DNA of 64,000 bases, taken from positions 591,524 through 655,523 of the forward strand of contig MNCI01002227.1 of NCBI GenBank assembly GCA_015680685.1. The letters run 5' to 3'. The stretch is from Gnetum montanum. Its lineage: Eukaryota; Streptophyta; Gnetopsida; Gnetales; Gnetaceae. Under the pieces are notes generated by a model, which worked only from the letters and a program-made list of their open reading frames with translations, had not been told where the DNA came from and did not search any database. Positions within the stretch are counted from its first letter, which is position 1. Every line of letters starts with the position of its first letter. Shown here piece by piece: positions 11,146 to 23,235 of this stretch. A program made the position numbers and the translations under genes.

Positions 11146-12130
11146 AAGGATACATCATCACCTACCAAGAAGATAAAAATAGGCAATGACAGAATTAGTG
11201 ATGAAGAAGGATGGATTATGCCAATGTAAGCAAGGATCTCATATGCTCATCACAATCCTTATTATTTTGATTTCACTTTCATCTTTCATCAAGATGGGTA
11301 ACTAAGGTGGAGGGATCTTCAAGACAACATTATTCTACCACCAAAATGCTTAGCATCCATCATGCTTCAACATCTCTAAGGGGTATGAATTTAAGTAAGG
11401 CACTTGATGAGTATCATGTGACCAAACATATGACATGATGCTACCAACCCACTAAGAAGCAAGTAAAGAGAGATACTACCATGAAAGTCAAACATGTTTA
11501 GAATAAGGAAAAGAAATTCAACTTTCCTATTGTTCTAGAAGATCTTGATGGTGATGCATTCATCACTAAGCAACTTCGCCAAAATCATGAAGTCCATTCA
11601 TAGATACCTATCATTTGATTGGAAGAACCTGTCAAAGGTCAACTACATTCCACCCTAGCAAAGACACCTAAGAGGGAGGCAAATGACACAAAGTATAAGC
11701 AAGAATCAGGGTCAAGAGCTTTTACTAGATCCTACAAAGAAGATTACTAGAGTCATGAAAGGAGGACAAGCCAACACCATTCTCCTATTGCCTCATCCTC
11801 ATCCTTATGATCATCGGTGAACTCTGATAGGAGAAGGCTAAGATATCAAGACCATGACAAGGAGAAGAGAAGGACTCATGATCACCATGAGTATCACCCA
11901 TGGAATTCAAATGAGAAAGAAGGTTATGAATGAAGAAGATGCAAGGATTGAAAAGAATATCGTGAAAAGTATGAGCACAGAAGGGGGTACCAATACAATA
12001 GAGCACATGAACCCAATCATGATAATGAACCCCTAATGACGACCTATAGCATGATTAACATTCAAGAAGTTATTTACATTCTAACCAAACATGTGAGGGA
12101 TAGCTATATCAAATGGCTTGATATGAATAA
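11146..12130 (+). pseudogene. H gag, first part, degenerate
   Basis: It aligns with the start of R2 gag: D-x-x-SPTKKIK, then DRISDEEGW, YFDFTFIFHQD and LRWRDLQDNIILPP. The start codon appears lost (AAG where R2 has ATG). Stops and at least one frameshift follow through an Arg/His/Asp-rich linker to NGLDMNN, where E2 splits the gene. Function as for other Gag proteins; this copy is dead. Confidence 0.75.
12126..12130. repeat. Target-site duplication of E2, left copy
   Basis: AATAA before the E2 5' LTR, repeated at 21972-21976. Confidence 0.88.
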
Positions 12131-12949
12131 TGATGGGACACGATATCGCATGGGCCGTGATATCGCATCCCTCACGATATCGCATATGCGATATCACATC
12201 TTCCTTGCGATATCGCGTACACGATATTGCGGTGCACCGTCATATCTATAAATAAGAGGCAGCTCTCCCTTGTCTCCTCATTCTAGGGTAGATAGTAGAG
12301 AAACTCTGACAGATTGATCACTCCAGAGATAGAATATTTTCCATGTGCCCGCAGTAGGAGTCCTAAAGTGAACGGATCTTTATTCGAGCAAACATTGTAC
12401 CTGAACACAAGTTTGTGTACGAAAATAAAGACGAGCTTCTTGGATAAACCTTGCAGTGCATGGAATAGGATTTTATTTGTTACTCGTTATTTATTATTTG
12501 TTATTTATTTCTTTCCTTCTCAACCCTTCTCTCCTAGTTAAGTGCCTCAGTACGACCACTTCCAGCACGTGCGTTACACGTGGTGATCCCAGTAATGATT
12601 AGCGTTTGGTAGCCACGGTTGCATCGGTTCAGGGTGTACGGTAAGTGGGAACGGATGCTGACGCTAGGTAATTTAGACTTAGTTCGTTAGTTAGAGTTAG
12701 TAATTAGTTTCTCAACCCTTTACCTTGTTAGAATAGGAGACAAAAACATAAAAAACTATAAAAATCATATACCTCGGAATTACTTAACCATACACCATGA
12801 CAACTACAAGTAAGTCTGGGAAGACAACGAATGATTAACCCTAAGTGTTCCATGGGCGTGTAGGCACTTAGTCTGTAGAGTTCGATCGGATCGTGCATGC
12901 TACACTCGTATTCATATGGTTGAGTGTAGGGGTATCTCGCCACTCATCA
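12131..12949 (+). repeat. 5' LTR of E2
   Basis: It starts TGATGGGACACG and ends CCACTCATCA. It is 819 bp. An AATAAAG signal lies near 12425. Confidence 0.93.
12138..12254 (+). promoter_or_regulatory. E2 U3 array of GATATCGC palindromes and TATA box
   Basis: Seven or so GATATCGC/GATATTGC palindromic cores lie between 12138 and 12235, including CGATATCGCATATGCGATATC. They stop just before the TATA box TATAAATA (12247-12254). In the 3' LTR nearly the whole array is missing, probably by recombination between cores. Possible protein-binding sites; function is inferred. Confidence 0.72.
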
Positions 12950-12969
12950 TTGACGTTGTTGCTAGGGAC
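12950..12969 (+). other. Primer-binding site of E2 (tRNA-Asp type)
   Basis: TTGACGTTGTTGCTAGGGAC abuts the LTR end. Differences from the tRNA-Asp complement are all transitions. Confidence 0.85.
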
Positions 12970-13086
12970 TAAGCGTTTGTGCACTGAATAGAACATAGGA
13001 TATCACTCACATCATTAGGAGCCTAAACGAACCTTCGGGTTAATTAGAAGAAAAATTATATAACGGTAATTAGCACATCGATAAAC

Positions 13087-15618
13087 ATGTCTTCTTCTAA
13101 CAAAAGCAACTCACTACCCAGGGATAATACATGAAATAGTCGGCAGTCAAAAACACATAACCAAAATCTAACAAGTCCTAAACAATACCAAATAGTCTAT
13201 ACTCATCTCGATGAGTATATTCTAGACTTTACCTTTATCCTCCATCAAGATAAACAGCTGTGCTGGAGAGATTTGCAAGGTAACATCGTGTTACCTCTAG
13301 ATTGATCAATCCCTAACATGCTCCTCTGTGCTTTGACACAGATTGGCATGATGGAATTATACGTTGAATACGTTGTGAAAGACTTTGACTCAAGGGATTA
13401 TTATCCCACAGAAGCACAACGTATGAGGGACTCATGACAGGAGAGCCAACATACCCTGTTGAAGGGCAAAGGCCCACACATCCTTAGCGAAATAGGAGAT
13501 GATGAACCCATTGCAACAAGTTCTCTGTCAAATGATGTTCCCCCTTCTAACGATAGTGAGGAGGTTGGGTATTAGAACCTACGATCAATGATACATAACA
13601 CTAGTTCTGATCCCCGTGAATGCCAACTATTCACAGAGGGAAAAACAACTCATGATAAGGATGGGCACTTAGATTGTCATCATGATCGGGGCCGTAGCAG
13701 CCAAAGAGAAGGTAGGAAACATCGTCATGGCAATGGTTTTCCTTCTTCTTCTCCTTCATCTCATCACTCATCCTCTCCTTCCACATCTGGGTGTAGCCAC
13801 CATGAGCATAACAATGAGGATAGAGGTAGACAAAATGAGAGACCTTGACGAGAGAGTCGAGAGAGAGGAAAAAGGCATGAACAAAGGGAAAGTAGGGAAC
13901 AACGCAAACATCACAGGCGTCAAAGAGATGATCATGATGAGCCCCTACTTGCCACCTGAAGTATGCTCGACATAATGGAGGCAGTAAGAATTCCAACAAG
14001 GCATTTAAAAGATAGTCGAATCAAATGCTTAGACATGAATAACATCCCACGCTTTGAAGGGGGATACAACTCAGATCCGCAACATCATTTACACGCATTC
14101 CACGATGCCTGCACCTTGCAAAACATAGAGAACGAGTGGCAAAAACTAAAGTTGTTCCCCATGACACTCATTAAGGAAGCAAAGAGTTGGTACTGGTCCT
14201 TGGAACCGGAAACCATTAAGAGCTGGAGTATGATGTTAGAACTCTTCAACGATAAGTATCAAATGTACTCCAGAGTGTCTAATTTGTGTAAGCAGATCCA
14301 AGGATGGAAGCAAGGTACTCATGAACCCTTGGATGCTACCATGGGCTGCTACTACGCATTGCTACATCTTTGCCCAGGCCATGGTTACACACAGTGGGAT
14401 CAACTCCGCCACATCGTGGATGGGCTAAGGCATGAAACTGGAAGAACCCTTGGGACTTATGCGCAAAGGAGACTATCAGAACTTAGAGCCCATGAAGTTC
14501 ATCGCTTGTTAGAACAAGTAGCAAAAGAATAAGGTGAACTACGAAAAAGAGAGTGTGTGGAAGAATACAACCATGATCCCTCCCTTCAGAATAAAGGAGT
14601 GAAATTTTGCGATAAAGAGGATGAGTCACCACTTGAAGAGTTGGTGAACAGAAAAACCTTGCCGATTCAAAAACTAACAATAGAAGTATCGGCTAAGATG
14701 GATCAATTATGGGATTCCTTAGACTCCAGACTTGAAACTGTCTTGAAAATTGTAGAGGAGCCTAAGGAGGAATGAAGTAGTGACAAAGGTAAGACAAAGC
14801 AGAGAAATTCAGGCCTTGCACATAACAAGGGTAAGGGAAAAATTACTATCTCCAATGAAGTTGTGGATTCAGACATAGATGATGATGGTGGATGTGAGAT
14901 CTGTCATTATGATCATCCCAAGGGATGTTGTCCAATCATCTCACATCTATAGGATTTTGGGGTATATGCATTTAATCCAAGACTCAACCAACAGCAAACA
15001 CCCCGAAGGTTACCTTATCCCCAAGGTAACCCAAGGCAGTTCCACCAACCATTAACGTACTATCCAGGTGGAACTCCACCATAACCCATCGGACAACATC
15101 AGGAGTGGCAATACCCACAGTCATGGGGGATGCCACGGCCAAAACAATAGTACCCTTACCGGCAACCAGACCCATATGGATACTATGTGTAGCAGCTGGT
15201 TTCTCCAAGTGACTCTATGGGTCACATAAACCCTCCACATTACTACCGAGTTCAAGAGTGTTTTAGGACTCCTTCTGCTCCAGGAAGCTCTCCATACCCA
15301 TACTATCCTCCAAATCCATCCGCATCTCTTACGCTAGTAGCTCCACCACCAACCGTTCCAACAAGGCTCAGAGTAATTCCCACTCAACCGCAACAATCTG
15401 ATACCACGAGGGCTCCCAATCCTCAATTCTCAGTTGGTCCTAAAAATCATACGCCAAAAAGACCTTTCTTTAAGACCAACAATCCAACCAAGCCCTCGCC
15501 TTCACAAGCAGTTGAACATCTAAACACCTCCATACCAAATAAGGTTTCGGGAAACCCTTCAACCAAGAAATTGAGGCCAATGCACATAGTTATGTTAACA
15601 CATATCGTTACTGACTAG
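13087..15618 (+). pseudogene. E2 gag, degenerate but one frame
   Basis: It starts MSSSNKSNSLP at 13087. In order: N-terminal block ending DYYPTEAQRMRD, an acidic linker, a Ser/His/Arg-rich stretch (13630-13930), and the core gag domain 14020-14520 (LDMNNIPRFEGGYNSDPQHH, KLFPMTLIKEAKSWYWSLEP, LELFNDKYQMYS), the longest clean part at 189 residues. A coiled tail and a CX2CX3HX4C knuckle near 14893 (CEICHYDHPKGCC) come next, then a Pro/Gln/Tyr-rich C-terminus. The gag frame continues directly into protease with only a TAG at 15616, so Gag-Pol was probably one ORF. Confidence 0.9.
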
Positions 15619-16125
15619 ATTAAGGTAGGCCACCTTCCCAAGAAATTCTCTGATTCGGGAAGCCCCCTGATTTATCTCCAAGTCATTGGGAATGAACCTC
15701 ATAAGGCTCTTCTTGACTTAGGCTCTGGGGTCAATTTAATTTTACAAGAATTGTATAAGACCTGGAACCTGCCTCCACTCAAGAAGAGCAATATTTGCTT
15801 AGAGCTGGCTAACCAGTCCATCACTGTTCCTTTGGGGCAAGTTGAGGACATTGTCACCACCATAGGTGGTTGGTCATATCCGGCTGATTTCCTGGTGATC
15901 TAAATAAACAATGACAAGGGAGACTTCCCAATAATAATGGGAAGGGCATGGCTGAGCACAGTAGACGCACGCCTAGGAATTTGTAATCTTTCCCTAGAAA
16001 TATCCAAGAAAAATACCTTTGGAAAGATTGAGAAGAAGAAAGTCTCATGCATCGCATATAGTGACACAGGGTGCCATTGCGTGTAGAAATCATGGGTAAT
16101 GTAGATTCTAACATTGCCTACATGC
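15619..16125 (+). pseudogene. E2 aspartic protease region
   Basis: Same frame as gag. The active site reads ALLDLGSGVNLI near 15711, a D-x-G-S version of the retropepsin D-[ST]-G. The fold continues through LPPLKKSN, GGWSYPADFLVI and FPIIMGRAWLST. Stops are at 15901 and in the linker after 16085. Homologous blocks in E1 and R2 support the call. Confidence 0.78.
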
Positions 16126-16287
16126 AATCAGTGTGCACAAGACATTGACATACAAAAGTGCCTATATGCAACAGCCACACAACAAGAAAACACTTAGTGG
16201 CTGATGGCTGACCAAAAGAACAATTCAACGACATGCATGAAACTGACTGAGGGGATAACGAGTACTTACATTGAAAGCATGGATGCA

Positions 16288-18000
16288 CTTGAGTAGGTCC
16301 GTGGCCAACTTCCAGCCCTTAACCCTGAAAACATTAACTCGGGGAAGTTGGAGATTCCTGAGAAGTTTAAACAAGAGCCCCTAGATTTAAAACTGTTGCC
16401 CACTGGTTTGGAATACATGACCCTTAAAAATGGAAAACTGGTAATCATCAACGCAAAGCTTGCCCCCAAGCAAAAAGAGAGTTTGCTGAAGGTGATAAAT
16501 AAGTGGTCAACAGCCTTTGCTTGGTCATACCCTGAACTAACCAGAATAGACCCGAGGATATGCCAGCATAGGATTTACACGAACCCCTCCATGAAGCCTT
16601 CCAAATAACCGCAAAGGCGATTGAACTCGAAGTTAAAACAAATAGTAAAAGAGGAGATAGAGCAACTTCTTAAGGCTGGGTTTATTTACCCCATTGCTGA
16701 TAGCGAATGGGTTAGCCCTCTTGTAATCGTACCAAAGAAAGGAGGCAAATGGAGAGTATGTATAGACTTTAGGCTATTAAATATGGCAACCTTCAAAGAT
16801 CACTTCCCATTGCCATTTGTTGACCAAGTCTTAGACACGATAGTAGGGCATTGCTACTATAATGTTCTGGATGGGTATAGTGGGTACAACCAAATACGAA
16901 TTGCACCAGAAGACCAAGCCAAAACAATGTTCACCAGTCTTTGGGGAACGTTTGCATATAAACAAATGTCTTTGGCTTGTGCAATGCTCCTGCCACATTC
17001 CAATGATTAGTTCTAAGCATCTTTCAGCAACAAATAGGTAATGGAGTAGAAGTCTTTATGGACGACTTCTCCACTTATGGGACGAGCTTTGATCAAGTCC
17101 TCGATCGGTTGGAGCAAGTATTAAAGCGATGTGTTGAAACCAACCTAAAGCTCAACTGGAAAAAAATCCATTTGATGGTTCAAGAGGGCGTAGTACTAGG
17201 GCATAAAATTTCACAATCAAGAATAGAGGTGGACCTAGAAAAAATTAAAGTTATCCAAGGAATTACCCGATAACCAAAGACTATCAAAGACATTTGGTCA
17301 TTTCTTGCACACACTGGCTACTACAGGAGATTTATCGAGAACTTCTAAAAAATTGCCAAGTCGTTGGTGGAATTAACAAAAAAAGATGCATCATTCGAAT
17401 GGACCAGGGAATGTGAACGAGCATTCCAAACTCTTAAACAGAGACTTGTGGAAACTCCTCGTCTATAAGCCCCTAACTAGTCCAGGCCATTCCATATCAT
17501 GATCGATGCATCTAATTACGCCTTAGGAGCCGTACTAACACAATTAGATGAACAAAAATGACCTTATTACATCCATTGTGCCAGTAAAAGTATCACCAGT
17601 GCACAACTCAACTACACGACTACGGAAAAGGAATTAATGGCTATAGTGTTTGCACTGGACAAATTTAGGCACTATGTAATTGGGTTACAAAGTATACATC
17701 CACACGGATCATAGTGCAATTAGGTTCCTTATGAACAAGCCAACGGTTAGCCCACATATCATACGTTGGTTGGTAATTCTTCAAGAGTTTGATCTAACAA
17801 TAGTAGATCGCAAAGGCATCGAGAATGTAGTCACAGATCACCTATCTCGGTTGCGTTGGGATAGCAAAGAGGATGAATATGCTGTATCTGACCATTTTCT
17901 TGATGAAACCCTCTTTGCCAGTGTAGTAAATGATCAACCTATGGAAATAAATTGGTATAGTAGCATTCTTACTTATCTCATTTCCCAAAAAACACCATAG
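16288..18000 (+). pseudogene. E2 reverse transcriptase and RNase H
   Basis: RT blocks: LVIINAKLAPKQKESLLKV, FIYPIADSEWVSPLVIVPKK, RVCIDFRLLNMATFKDHFPL, VLDGYSGYNQIRIAPEDQAK, and the catalytic FMDDFSTYG at 17055-17081. A one-base loss near 16972 breaks the frame within the MSFGLCNAPA block. RNase H (about 17490-17740) shows DASNYALGAVLTQLD, TTEKELMAIVFALDKF and HTDHSAIRFLMN, with a second frame change near 17680. The connector ends DHLSRLRWDS. The closest known lineages are Athila and Tat. Confidence 0.92.
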
Positions 18001-19301
18001 GGGTTGGACTTTAGGAAGAAACAACAGTTTCTTCACAAAACCAAGTACTTCATGGAAATCAAGGGACAACTTTATAAAGTTTATCCTGATGGCTTGGTTC
18101 GATGGTATGTACCCAATAAGGATCAATTAAAAGTTCTCTAAGATGCTCATGAGGGCCCTTATGGGGGTCATTATGCTGGGAGACAAATGGCTACCAAGGT
18201 CCTGCTTGCAGGATATTATTGGCCAACACTCTTTCAGGATGCCCATCATTTTGCCCAATCCTATGAATGCTGCCAACGTGATAGTGGAATGACTGTTAGA
18301 ATGGAGGGCCTGCAACAATGGATTCAACCTTTGGAACCCTTCGATATCTGGGGCATAGATTTTATGGGGCCTATTACACCGATGTCCAATGGAAAAGCAT
18401 ATATCATCGTTGCTATTGATTACTTAACCAATGGGCTGAAGCAGCTGTAGTAACAAACTTCACATCATCTACGGTTGCACGATTTGTACAACAACAAATC
18501 ATAAACAGGTTTGGTGTGCCGCATGCACTCATCTCTGATAATGAAACACATTTTACAGGTGCAACCTTTCGCAAATTGATGCAACACTTAGGGGTTGAGC
18601 ATAAATTGTTCACACCTTACCACCCCTAAGCTAATGGCCAAGCTAAAGTTACTAATTGAGAGATCACAAGAATATTAATAAAAACAATTAGCAAATTTAG
18701 GTGAGATTGGAGCACAAAACTAAACGACGCTCTTTGGGTGTACCGCTCCACTTGGAAGCTCCCTACAGGCTATTCTCCCTATGAGTTAATGTACGAGAAA
18801 CTACCAAAGCTCCACATACAAAATGAGCTCTGTACACTATCCATGGCTTGCGACCTTCACCTAGATCTCAACCTAGCACAAAAACAACAGTTGACAACTT
18901 TGAACGTGCTAGACGAAAATAGATTGGTTGCACTATCATTAAATGAGTTACACAAGGCACATAGTAAACAATGTCATGACTTAAGAATTCAAAGGTTTAG
19001 GTACCAACCAGGAGATAAGGTCCTTTATTGGAATCTCACGCATGCACCACAACGTACAAAATTTCAAACATTGTGGGAAGGACCCTATATTATTCATACA
19101 ACTTTCCCCTCTAGATCCATGATGATATACAAGCCTGACAGCCCGGATAAATAGTTATTAGTTAATGTACAACAAACGAAGCCTTTTCGTGAACCAAAAA
19201 TAGCCAATACAAATTACACCTCTGCTAGCAGGCAACCTTGCTCTCTATTTCGGATCTCTCCCTTGCAATTCAGTCATGGGGAAGATGGCCACCTATGCTA
19301 A
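18001..19301 (+). pseudogene. E2 integrase
   Basis: Zinc-binding HHCC part: HEGPYGGHYAGRQ, then CCQRD. Catalytic core: IWGIDFMGPI (first Asp), LISDNETHF (second Asp kept), and ANGQAKVTN where the catalytic Glu is Lys (codon 18645-18647). A one-base loss near 18432 shifts the frame in the YLTKWAEA block. The C-terminal domain (18738-19154, clean) carries YRSTWKLPTGYSPYELMY, PGDKVLYWN and LWEGPYIIH. The stop is at 19299. No chromodomain is seen. Confidence 0.9.
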
Positions 19302-21208
19302 TCACTAGAGGCCCTCAGTCTTTTTGATTTTTTGTTTTACACATTTTTTTTACAACTTTCTTTAACTTTTCTTGTTTTTGTTTTACAAATTTCTTTAAAT
19401 TTTCTTGTTTTTATTTCTCAACATCACTATACTTTTTCATTTTTTTTTGTTTGTGGCTGTGTGATCCACCATGTAAGTTCGTCACCCAATAAGTGTTCTT
19501 CACAATGGTATGAACTATTTTCATATTAATTGCTAATGTTTGGTTTTTACCTTTAAGTCATGATGTTGATACTAAGGTATGTTTCCTTTGATATGGCAGG
19601 CAATGAGTTCACTTCATCCATCCATCCACTAGTTTCTATGGTCTCTCTTGGCCTGGAAATGTACAATCCCTTTCATAATAAGAACTTTAATGAATCGGTG
19701 ACTGGGTATTTCTCAAACTAAGGAAGAACTCAAGGTTTGACAAGGGTGTGACTTCAAGGGAACTTGATGCTTTTGTGTTGGCCATTCTCTTGCGTGCTTG
19801 GATGTTTTCTTCTTGAGTTTTCTTGTTGTTCCGATGTTACTCAATTATCGGAAGCTGAGACAATAAAAATAAGAAGTCTTTGCATGGTGTGGTTCTCACG
19901 CATAAAAACACAAAACACAGGAAAAAAACAAAAAAACAAAAAACAAAAAAAAGTGAAAATTCAAAGCACACCCCTTAGACGAATAATCCCTTGAGCTACA
20001 AGCATTGGTTTTGGAACCAAAAATGTTCCCTCTAACTAAGGCCCTTCTCGCTTCCCATTCTCTCCTCCTTGTTTCATCGGAATGGTGGTGACTCTTGGGG
20101 GAAGCATTCTTGTTATTCAAGGGGATGGATTAAATGGATGCATTGATGCAAAGTCATTGGATGTGGTTGGTTTGAGGCCGGAGTTAGAATGAGATTTTCC
20201 AAGTCACATTAATCATGAAACACACAAGGGGTTGTACACCACCTTGTTCTTGGGATTCCATTTCATTCTCTTCTCTCCATTGTTCACCTCATTACCAGTT
20301 GTATCATTAGTGTATATTTTGGTAGATACATTGTTTTCTTTTTGGTAAATTCTTGCGGTTAAGACTTTAAATCTTGTTCTAAATGACATTCCCAGAGCCT
20401 ACGAACTCTTTGAATGTGGGTTTGTCAGAGCATTAAGGGCATGAGCCTGCTTTGGGGAGGACCCACTGACATTCTTATTTGGTGCACCAGTTAACTTCTT
20501 TTCCTCAACATCTTTGCAATCCATTTTCTTTTGTTCATTTCCATCTTGACATCCATTTCATTGATGTCTTAGTTATCTCTTTTTATCCATCTTCTTGTTT
20601 TTATTCTTTCTCCATTCTAACGCTACCGGAGGTTCATGATTAGTCATGGGGGTATAGGGCCCAATTTTTTCGATTTTCTCCTAGCCCCAATTTTTTCAAT
20701 TTTCTCCTAACCCCTACACCTTCGGTAGTCATCATTAATATATCTCCAGATCCGCAATCAACCATACCACAACTCAATTAATGGACTTACACCAAAGCAA
20801 GGTATCAATTACATGATGATTCATTTACCCTTGCTAATAAAAGATTGTGTTGTGTGTGCAGATGACAATCATGCAACAATGGAGGGGATTTGGAAGGAAC
20901 ATTTGAAAGGGAGCAGTGCTAGAAGCAGCTATGCAAGGAGCAAGACAAATGGTGCGCTTCCTGATGGACAACGAAAGGCACAATCTTGGCATTGGCAGTA
21001 GTAACACTTCTTTCTCTCTTTCTTTCTCAAGCTGTCAAATGAGGCCTAATGTCAATATAATAAGGTGTTCACCCTTGTTGTCATGAACACCAGTTTTTTT
21101 TTGTCTTGTAATGATGATACGTTCACATGTCATCCCATTAGTTCCATTGAGTCAATAATCCCATACCTTCCTGATATTATTGTAAAGAACTCGAGGACGA
21201 GTTTTCAT
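19302..21208 (+). other. E2 untranslated 3' region
   Basis: No supported ORF. It is T-rich just after the stop, has a GCATGGTGTGGTTC block at 19882 that matches the tandem unit of E1, and an A-rich run at 19918-19955. Like E1, it lacks an envelope-like gene. Confidence 0.7.
20639..20655 (+). promoter_or_regulatory. Extra polypurine-tract-like site in E2
   Basis: ATTAGTCATGGGGGTATAG repeats the PPT core found at 21209-21223 about 570 bp before the real LTR border. It is not followed by an LTR start. Another copy of the core sits at 19273 at the pol end. It may be a remnant of an older duplication. Confidence 0.35.
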
Positions 21209-21223
21209 TTAGTCATGGGGGTA
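21209..21223 (+). promoter_or_regulatory. Polypurine tract of E2
   Basis: TTAGTCATGGGGGTA directly precedes the 3' LTR start TGATGGGACGCG. Confidence 0.75.
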
Positions 21224-21971
21224 TGATGGGACGCGATATCGCGGTGCACTATCATATCTATAAATAAGAGGCAGCTCTTTCTTGTTTCCTCATCCTAGGC
21301 TAGACAGTAGGGAAACTCTGGCAAATTGATCACTCCAAAGATAGAATATTTTCCATCTGCTCGCAATAGGAGTCCTAAAGTGAACAGATCTTTATTCGAG
21401 TAAACATTGTACCTGAACACAAGTTTGTGTACGGCAATAAAGACGAGCTTCTTGGATAAACCTTGCAGTGCATGGAATAGGATTTTATTTACTATTATTT
21501 ATTACTTGTTATTTATTATCTGTTATTTACTGCTTTCCTTCTCAACCCTTCTCTCCTAGTTAAGTGCCTCAGTACGACCACTTCGAGCACGTGCGTTACG
21601 CGTGGTAATCCCAGCAACGATTAGCGTTTGGTAGCCATGGTTGCATCGGTTCAGGGTGTACGGTAAGTGGGAAGGGATGCTGACGCTAGGTAATTTAGAC
21701 TTAGTTCATTAGTTAGAGTTAGTAATTAGTTTCTCAACCCTTTACCTTGTTAGCATAGGAGACAAAAACATAAAAAACTATAAAAATCATATACCTCCGA
21801 CTTACTTAACCATACACCATGACAACTACAAGTAAGTCTAGGAAGACAACGAATGATTAACCCTAAGTGTTCCATGGGCGTGTAGGCACTTAGTCTACAG
21901 AGTTCGACCGGATCGTGCGTGCTACGCTCGTATTCCTATGGTTGAGTGTAGGGGTATCTCGCCACTCATCA
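21224..21971 (+). repeat. 3' LTR of E2
   Basis: It starts TGATGGGACGCG and ends CCACTCATCA, followed by AATAA. TATA box at 21259-21266. It differs from the 5' LTR mainly by loss of most of the U3 palindrome array and by scattered transitions. Confidence 0.93.
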
Positions 21972-21976
21972 AATAA
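21972..21976. repeat. Target-site duplication of E2, right copy
   Basis: AATAA, identical to 12126-12130; H gag resumes after it. Confidence 0.88.
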
Positions 21977-22401
21977 CATGTTAAGATTTGAGGGTGATTA
22001 TAATGTTGATTCACAACACCACGTCCAAGCATTCCATGATGCTTGTGCCCTACAAAAAATTGAAAATGATAAGTAGAAGTAAATGTTGTTCCCATGACCA
22101 CTTGTGAAAGAGGTAGAAAGCTGGTATAGGTTATTCAAACCTAAATTAATCAGAAGATGAAGTAGCATGCTAGAGATCTTCAATGACAAGTATCAAACCT
22201 ACTCATGAGTGTATAATTTAAGAAACAAATCCAAGGATAAAAGCAAAGGACTCATGAGATCCTTGATGCAACAATGGACATGTACTATTCATTATTTCAC
22301 AAATGCCCAGGCCATGCATTCTCACAACATGAACAGTTAAGGCACATTGTAAATGGGTTATGGAACAAGACTAGAGAGACCCTTGGGGTTTATGCCCAAT
22401 G
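21977..22401 (+). pseudogene. H gag, second part (core domain), degenerate
   Basis: It continues the LDMN motif broken by E2: RFEGDYNVDSQHH, AFHDACALQKIEND, LEIFNDKYQTYS and GFMP/GVYAQ. Blocks match E2 gag 14050-14470 in order. Stops and frame changes are present. It is cut at 22402 by the solo LTR. Confidence 0.8.
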
Positions 22402-22406
22402 CCAAT
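22402..22406. repeat. Target-site duplication of the solo LTR, left copy
   Basis: CCAAT, repeated at 23236-23240. Confidence 0.85.
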
Positions 22407-23235
22407 TGATGAGTGGCGAGGTACCCCTACACTCAACCATACGAATATGAGCATTACACGTGCGATTTGGTCGAACTCGGCAGATGGACTAGTTGTGGCT
22501 CCTAGATAGTTAGCCTTAGGTTGCAGTTCGTTGTCTTCCCACCTAGACTAGTATTATCTTTTTCACATATGATTTAGTCCAGAGTGAGGTGTATGATGTG
22601 TTCTAACCTAATGCTACTCCCGAAGGTAATGGAAAATAAGATTAACTAAGCTAGGAGGAAAAGGGTAAGAGAATCTAAACTAGCCTAAGTGTGATGAGCA
22701 TTCGTTCCTTGATTATCCATACACATCTTTGACTTCATGCATGACTACTACTAGGATTACCAAGTGTAGATCCTAGGTACGCTACTGGGTTACCAAGTAG
22801 TCACACTTAAATGCTCGTAATCAAGTCATACTCATTTCGCGTTTCAACATGAGTTTAAGGGTGAGAAAGATTTAACTAAGAAAGCAGTAAATAATAAATA
22901 AATAATTAATTAATTAAACTAAGTGAATGCTACAATGTGAAGTAACCTCGATCTTTATTTTTAGTCATGTGCGTGTCCAAGTATGTCACACTCGAATAAA
23001 GCATGTCATACAATTACAATCACCACATTGCAGGCATACATTGGAAAATAATTCTATCTCTGGAAGGATAAAAGTACCAAAGTTTCGCTAAGGGACTAAA
23101 ACTAGATGCCTAAAACTGGAAAAGCTACCTCTTATTTATAGACATTGAGGCAAGCCGCGATATCGTAGCCACTGCAACAACAGGGCTGTGATATCACGGC
23201 TGCAATATCACAGCCAGCAAATTCATGACTCATCA
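22407..23235 (-). repeat. Solo LTR in reverse orientation inside H gag
   Basis: On the plus strand it starts TGATGAGTGGCG and ends GACTCATCA, 829 bp, with CCAAT on both sides and no internal region: the product of LTR-LTR recombination. Minus-strand TATA box at 23133-23140, AATAAAG-type signals near 22960. Upstream of the TATA, 23184-23215 forms an 11-bp-arm inverted repeat (GGCTGTGATAT/ATATCACAGCC). It is related to the E2 LTR but a distinct subfamily, and resembles 59298-60165. Confidence 0.9.

Larger units (their letters stand above)
12131..21971 (+). mobile_element. E2: full-length Athila-like Ty3/gypsy retrotransposon inside H gag
   Basis: Both LTRs, the primer site, gag, protease, RT, RNase H, integrase and PPT are present between AATAA duplications. 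It is the best preserved element of the window: gag through RT (13087 to about 16970) stays in one frame, interrupted by stops only. Frame changes occur near 16972, 17680 and 18432. It is the same family type as E1 but has a different LTR sequence. The two LTRs are much alike apart from a U3 deletion in the 3' copy, suggesting it is younger than H. Confidence 0.94.
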
